Source of the DNA: Candidatus Omnitrophota bacterium
GTDB lineage: Bacteria > Omnitrophota > Omnitrophia > Omnitrophales > Aquincolibacteriaceae
Assembly (NCBI GenBank): GCA_903856085.1
Contig: CAIOAT010000032.1
Coordinates: 1 to 56,832, forward strand
Direction of reading: 5' to 3'
DNA length: 56,832 bases
A model generated the notes under the pieces. The model ran no database searches. It saw only the letters and a program-made list of their open reading frames with translations, and had not been told where the DNA came from. Shown here in pieces: positions 52,507 through 56,832 of this stretch. A program made the translations under genes and the position numbers. The stretch's first letter is position 1, and every line of letters begins with the position of its first letter.

Positions 52507-53202
52507 TAGCTTCTTTATAAAGCTTGATTCGGTAGCTCGCCATTTAGTTAATTCCCTCGATATCCATGGAGACTTTTTGTATTGTGCTGGGCTCTTGAGC
52601 TCAAGAGGCCACAGGCCCAGATTCTAGAAGTTCTCCGAGGCCAAGCTTCCGTCACGCATTGCCTCGCGTTTGACGTACGTACCTTTCTCGAGAAGGTGGC
52701 TGTAAGGCCCTATGGGGTAATTTCATTACCAGCTATGCCCCTTAAAATCCTCTGATTTTTTCTGTCTCTTCAATCATAAAAAAATCTATTTTAAAGAGAT
52801 GTTTTTAAAGTTTTAAAGCATCTATTTGATTAGCATTAGTTTCTATAAGTTTAAAGAAGCTATAAAAAGATATGTATTGCTATTAATGCTAGTTATTGCT
52901 ATGCGGTATTTTAGGAAAAGCCATTGCTAACCTTTAATTAAGATGTTAGTTGTTTAGGTGAGGATTGAAGTGAAGGACCGAAGAGCCTCCAAGATAGCTA
53001 AGAAAATGAAAGTTGGCGCGATGAAAAAAATAAATGAAAAAGGAATATTAAGTCAGAAAACATTTAGCCCTGAAATATCCTGCCGCACGGTATCGCCTTT
53101 TTTTGTAGATTCAGCCTTTCCGTTTTCTTTTCTTAGTTGGACCGCCACGAGCGGGTCGATTTCTTTTGTCGAGAAAAAATTCCAAAAGGGGGCACGAAAA
53201 AA
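52507..53202. other. Long non-coding upstream region of the giant gene
   Basis: About 700 nt with no convincing gene. The first 230 nt are mixed-composition, with a CCTTTCTCGAGAAGG hairpin near 52681. The stretch 52750-52960 is strongly AT-rich with repeated TTGCTATTAATGCTAG-like words, unlike its surroundings. A possible 82-codon frame from a GTG at 52958 has low-complexity sequence and no family resemblance. AAGGGGG lies about 10 nt before the ATG at 53203. Its length and AT content fit a regulated promoter region. Confidence 0.4.
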
Positions 53203-56200
53203 ATGAAAACACTTACCGCGCACAAAATCGTCGCGATTATTACGGCAGTCAGTTTAGCCTTTTTACAGGTCGTTCCGGCCGGGATGGCCGCAACCACAAA
53301 GCCTGAGGATTTAGCCGTCGCGACGGGTGTGCCCGGTTCCGTTGATGCCTTGGCGACGAACACTTCGACTGTAGTTCCGCCAGCGTCTTCGACCAACACT
53401 ACAACGACCAGTTTTCAAATGGGCACTAGCGCTCTCTCCGCGGTGACTCCCGCGGCGGTGACAGCCACGGCAGTCACGCCGATGGTTGCTTCCAAGCCAC
53501 CGGCTATTTCAACCCAACAGAAACAGGTGGCGACTCAACTGGGTGTGAAGCCGGAGGCGATCACCAATTTTGTTTACACCGCATCGCAGGACGAAAGCGT
53601 CAATAAAAAATGCAAGGGCCCCGGATGTCAGGTGAGCGTGGGCTATACCAGTTTCCAGGTGAACGGGGTCAGTTATGTGGGACGCGTTGAGCAGGACGTT
53701 GTTCTTCCGGTCCGCGTTGATCTCATCAAGACAGATTTGAAAGTCGAAGACGTGAAAGCGATTGCCGCACAATTGGGGACCCGATTTGAAAATATCGCAA
53801 AGGTCGATTCGAAAGCCATGCCGGTTTGTATGTCTTTAGCTTGTCCGGTCATGGCGAGTCAGGTGACGGTCGAGCTCAAGAACGGGAAGGTGTACGCTGG
53901 CACTATCAAGAAATACAGGCCACAGGACGGGAATGTCCGGTATGACGTAGCGCTTAAAGAAACACTTCCTCCTTTGGCCCAGACGGCCATGGATCAATTA
54001 GTCGCAGGGATGAAGCCTAAGAATTTCGAATACACTTTTAAAAATCCAGGAAATGGGGGAGCCATTTCGCTCACTTTTACGAATGTCGGGACTTGCCCGA
54101 AGGGGACTATGTGTGTGTGGAGTGGAATTTCAAACGGCGATCTCACGACGATGAGTTTTAATATTTCATCTGAGGGAGTGATCGATCCGGGTACATTGAA
54201 GGACGTGACTTATCAAGGCGTGGGAGTCGTTGATGATGTCCAATTACTTTATGGGGCGATGAATACCTGTCCCAAAGATCAAACTTGTCCGCAGATAAAG
54301 CTCTCTCCGATGGGACTTCTGGAGAAAATGAGTCTAATTACGATGACTGTCGTTGAAAAAGGCGCGATCCATTACAAGTTGGATAGCAAATTCTATAAAG
54401 CCTATCGCGATGCGGCTGGGACAGTGATCGTTGAAGATGAAATGGTGGTTTTGAGCGCGGAGATCCTGGCAAGGGTCGCGGTGGAGATTGCAAAAGTCGC
54501 GGCCGAGCTCGCGGGCTATGAGGCAAGGCTTGCGGCCCAGCTTAAGGAATGGACAGCGAATGTGGCTCAATTGAAGGCGGATCTCCTGGCGGGGAGAGCG
54601 GATGCGGACAGTATTCGTTTATCGCTTGAAAGCTATTTAGGCCAAGTGGGAGTCAGCGATGATTTGAACCACGAGATTAAGGGATATCTGAGTAGGAGCG
54701 GGAGTTTGATTGATGGACTGAATGCTGCCGAAGAGCAGTACGCGGCTTTTTTGAGGCGCGGACTCACGATGACTGAGTACGCTATTCGAGATGCGAAGGC
54801 TTATCTAGCTGCCCTTGAGGATCATAAGACGAAGGTTGCTGCTGCGAAAACGCTCGAGGAATTAGCTTTGCTGAAAGATCTTCCTGAGCGGATGATGATG
54901 AGCGTGAGGTGGGCGCCTCCTGTGGACGATCCCCGGATCGCACTGAAAGCCTTGCTCGCGGACGGGAAGCTCTTAAAGGAGAAGCTTGATGCCCTGCCTC
55001 CTCTCCCTGTTCGGAAGTTTGTGTGGGCGCTACAGTCACAGCTTGGGAAAGGTTTCAATGTCCACTCCATCGAAAGTGTGTTCGGGAATTTCACCGCGGA
55101 CCAATATTGCATGACAAAACCCTGCCCAGGGCCGAATGATCCGGTGTTTATCGTTTATGTAGAACGTAATGAAGTTCCTTCGGGGTACGTAGGGGGCATG
55201 AAAATCATGATCACCCCGGACGCGAAGATCCTGAACATGGACGTGGGGGGGATCACCGGCACGGTGCTGTTCGAGGCGATGAAGGTTTTGAAACCAGGGT
55301 CAAGCGATCAAGACGCGCTAGTGATGCTGACGACGATCATGCAAGTCAGGGCTGACGCCGTTGGCGCGGTCCATTTCTCATTGAAGGATGACACGGGGAA
55401 GGTCCACTATTATAGAGCCTACCGGGAAAACGAAACGGTGAAACTCAAAGAGGAACTTTCTCCCGAGGATCAAAAGCTGGTTGATCTAGTGAATGATCCG
55501 AAATTCAATTTTGATTTCAACCAGGACGGTGTGTTGAATAATTTGGATTACACATTATACAAAGCCTTCGACGGCGGAGCGGGAGAACGGCCCGATTTGA
55601 CCGTGTTTTTGACCCCTGACGCCAAGGCAAAACTGGACTTGAATAAAGATGGGGCGGTGGATCCTAATGACGTCCTTCAGTTCGGTGATTTGCTTCGAAT
55701 GTTTGAGGCGGTTAATGATCCGAAATTTAATTTTGATTTCAACGGGGATGCTAAGGTGGGCTGGGCGGATTATTCACTGTTCAAGTCATTTGACGGGGGG
55801 CAACGTGTGCCGAATCTTGCCGCCTATCTGACTCCTGAGGCCAAGAAGAAGTTGGACTTGAATAAAGATGGGGTTGTGGATCCGAAGGACGTCCTTCAGT
55901 TCGGGGATTTGATTAAACTTCTTGAACGGGTGAATGATCCGAAATTCAACTTCGATTTCAACGGAGATGGCGTGTTGAATGATGGGGATTATATTTTATT
56001 CAAAGCCTTTGATGGTGGCCCTGGTGACTTGCCGGACATGGCAGCTTTTCTTACGCCTGAGGCCAAGGCAAAACTCGACTTGAATAAAGATGGGGTGGTG
56101 AATCCGGATGATGTCGTCATGTTTGGAGAAATAATTAAAAAACTGCCTGAGGGTCAGAGGGCGATTGGAACCATGACGGACATTATTGCCGGTAAATATG

Positions 56201-56832
56201 ACGTCAATCACGATGGAATGTTTGATCAGAACGATATCAACACTGCTCAAGCTTCAATCCAGCTGGCCGCCGATCTGTGGCAGTACCTGAAACCCGATTT
56301 CAACGGGGACGGTGTGTCCGATGACAAAGATTATGCCATGATGAAAGACGGCATCCAGAAGATGCAAGATGTCCTTAAACAAATAGACGCCGTGCGCGAG
56401 TTTGCAGGCGCTCTCAAGAACGCAACGCAAAATCCTGTCGCAGGCGATCTTAACGGGGATGGGATTGTCGACATGAGCGACGTCGTATTTGTTCAGAAAG
56501 GCTACGAAGCCGCATTCGCTGTCCTTGAGTATTTGCCTTCTGACGTGAGAGGTGTGCTCGATGTCAATAAAGATGGCGTCGTTGGTAAAGATGATCGCGA
56601 GTTCTTGGTTGAGCTCATATCAACGCAAATGAAAGAAGCGGCTTTTCCTGCGGTGAAGGTTGGGTTGGCGAATACGTTTGGGATTCCACAAGAAGCGCTC
56701 GATCAATTGGTGAAAGACGGCCTGATCCAGATTAAAGTGGATCTCGAAAAGTTGACGGCGGTTGTTTCGATAAAGATAGACGCATTTAGAAGTTCCATTA
56801 AAGGGGCTCCAAGTCTCGTGGATCCTCTTGGG
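53203..56832 (+). CDS. Giant secreted EF-hand/dockerin-like repeat protein (3' partial)
   Basis: The frame from the ATG at 53203 stays open for 1,210 codons and runs off the window. A signal peptide (MKTLTAHKIVAIITAVSLAF, cut near GMAA) leads into a Thr/Ser/Ala/Pro-rich linker. Residues about 140-640 hold beta-rich segments punctuated by paired cysteines (CKGPGC, CMSLAC, CPKGTMC, CPKDQTC, CMTKPC) and a helical coiled-coil-like part. From 55489 there are three tandem repeats of 73-74 residues (VNDPKFNFDFNGDGVLN...). Counting all, ten EF-hand-like loops of the dockerin type (DxNxDGxVxxxD) are visible. It should be calcium-binding and exported. The function is unknown; adhesion, matrix or predation are only guesses. 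Confidence 0.88.
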   Translation, partial: MKTLTAHKIVAIITAVSLAFLQVVPAGMAATTKPEDLAVATGVPGSVDALATNTSTVVPPASSTNTTTTSFQMGTSALSAVTPAAVTATAVTPMVASKPPAISTQQKQVATQLGVKPEAITNFVYTASQDESVNKKCKGPGCQVSVGYTSFQVNGVSYVGRVEQDVVLPVRVDLIKTDLKVEDVKAIAAQLGTRFENIAKVDSKAMPVCMSLACPVMASQVTVELKNGKVYAGTIKKYRPQDGNVRYDVALKETLPPLAQTAMDQLVAGMKPKNFEYTFKNPGNGGAISLTFTNVGTCPKGTMCVWSGISNGDLTTMSFNISSEGVIDPGTLKDVTYQGVGVVDDVQLLYGAMNTCPKDQTCPQIKLSPMGLLEKMSLITMTVVEKGAIHYKLDSKFYKAYRDAAGTVIVEDEMVVLSAEILARVAVEIAKVAAELAGYEARLAAQLKEWTANVAQLKADLLAGRADADSIRLSLESYLGQVGVSDDLNHEIKGYLSRSGSLIDGLNAAEEQYAAFLRRGLTMTEYAIRDAKAYLAALEDHKTKVAAAKTLEELALLKDLPERMMMSVRWAPPVDDPRIALKALLADGKLLKEKLDALPPLPVRKFVWALQSQLGKGFNVHSIESVFGNFTADQYCMTKPCPGPNDPVFIVYVERNEVPSGYVGGMKIMITPDAKILNMDVGGITGTVLFEAMKVLKPGSSDQDALVMLTTIMQVRADAVGAVHFSLKDDTGKVHYYRAYRENETVKLKEELSPEDQKLVDLVNDPKFNFDFNQDGVLNNLDYTLYKAFDGGAGERPDLTVFLTPDAKAKLDLNKDGAVDPNDVLQFGDLLRMFEAVNDPKFNFDFNGDAKVGWADYSLFKSFDGGQRVPNLAAYLTPEAKKKLDLNKDGVVDPKDVLQFGDLIKLLERVNDPKFNFDFNGDGVLNDGDYILFKAFDGGPGDLPDMAAFLTPEAKAKLDLNKDGVVNPDDVVMFGEIIKKLPEGQRAIGTMTDIIAGKYDVNHDGMFDQNDINTAQASIQLAADLWQYLKPDFNGDGVSDDKDYAMMKDGIQKMQDVLKQIDAVREFAGALKNATQNPVAGDLNGDGIVDMSDVVFVQKGYEAAFAVLEYLPSDVRGVLDVNKDGVVGKDDREFLVELISTQMKEAAFPAVKVGLANTFGIPQEALDQLVKDGLIQIKVDLEKLTAVVSIKIDAFRSSIKGAPSLVDPLG
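55489..56151 (+). repeat. Three tandem EF-hand pair repeats in the giant gene
   Basis: Units start at 55489, 55711 and 55930 (222, 219 and about 222 nt). Each encodes VNDPKFNFDFN..DG, a YxLFKxFDGG turn, an LTPEAKxKLDLNKDG loop and a DVLQFGDLI helix, that is two EF-hand-like loops per unit. The DNA is conserved too, indicating recent duplication. Confidence 0.85.

Noticed and set aside
52958-53206. 82-codon frame before the giant gene
   Set aside because: Starts at GTG with no good ribosome-binding site, overlaps the next ATG, and has a Lys/Ser/Phe-rich translation without a recognisable fold.

Overview
The window (about 56.8 kb, close to half GC, densely coding) comes from a diderm bacterium. 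It carries outer-membrane biogenesis genes (lnt, a LolC/LolD transporter, an MlaEFD/MCE lipid transporter with an AsmA/TamB-like protein) together with genes better known from Firmicutes (mcsA, mcsB, clpC). An ispDF fusion, a TMTC-like membrane TPR protein and a very large secreted EF-hand/dockerin-like protein add to this mix. It suggests an uncultured lineage such as Candidatus Omnitrophota or a PVC/Elusimicrobia-like relative. That placement is inferred from gene content, not from a marker tree.

Layout. 1-2200: end of a large serine recombinase abutting an antisense tRNA-His, then small membrane and HTH proteins among palindromic repeats. 2225-8429: prfB (with the classical +1 frameshift), secA, lnt and a secreted trypsin-like protease. 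8548-11363 (minus): TMTC-like TPR protein and a FabL-type reductase. 11626-18016: a tightly overlapping type II fatty acid/polyketide-like operon (methyltransferase, dehydratase, ACP, AcpS, second dehydratase without the His, ketosynthase with all three catalytic residues replaced, intact ketosynthase, thioester-reductase-like SDR, secreted Lys/Ser-rich protein). 18086-19243 (minus): GT2. 19553-29748: lysS, lolC/F, lolD, ilvE, mcsA, mcsB, a DUF4139 protein, clpC. 29767-34125: AsmA-like and mlaE-F-D. 34297-43051: PIN/TRAM, ispDF, cysS, tmk, holB, metG, tatD, mtnA, mostly joined by 4-nt ATGA overlaps. 43192-46428: two MORN lipoproteins, thiL, tsaE, radC. 46420-47115 (minus): HAD phosphatase. 47354-52506: a five-gene peptide ABC transporter. 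53203-end: at least 1,210 codons of a giant secreted protein that runs off the window.

Three things stand out. First, the 10.6-18.0 kb cluster has the architecture of an uncommon type II PKS/FAS: a ketosynthase/chain-length-factor pair, a catalytic/non-catalytic dehydratase pair, and a reductive off-loading enzyme. It resembles aryl-polyene and ladderane systems in principle but is not one I recognise. Second, a dispersed family of about 42-nt palindromic units has stems that change in compensated fashion. Two units form an 84-nt in-frame insertion inside tatD, and two other units place a Shine-Dalgarno-like AAAGGT before the start codons of prfB and the GT2 gene. Third, the last gene encodes ten EF-hand-like loops and recurring paired-cysteine segments and is open at the window edge.
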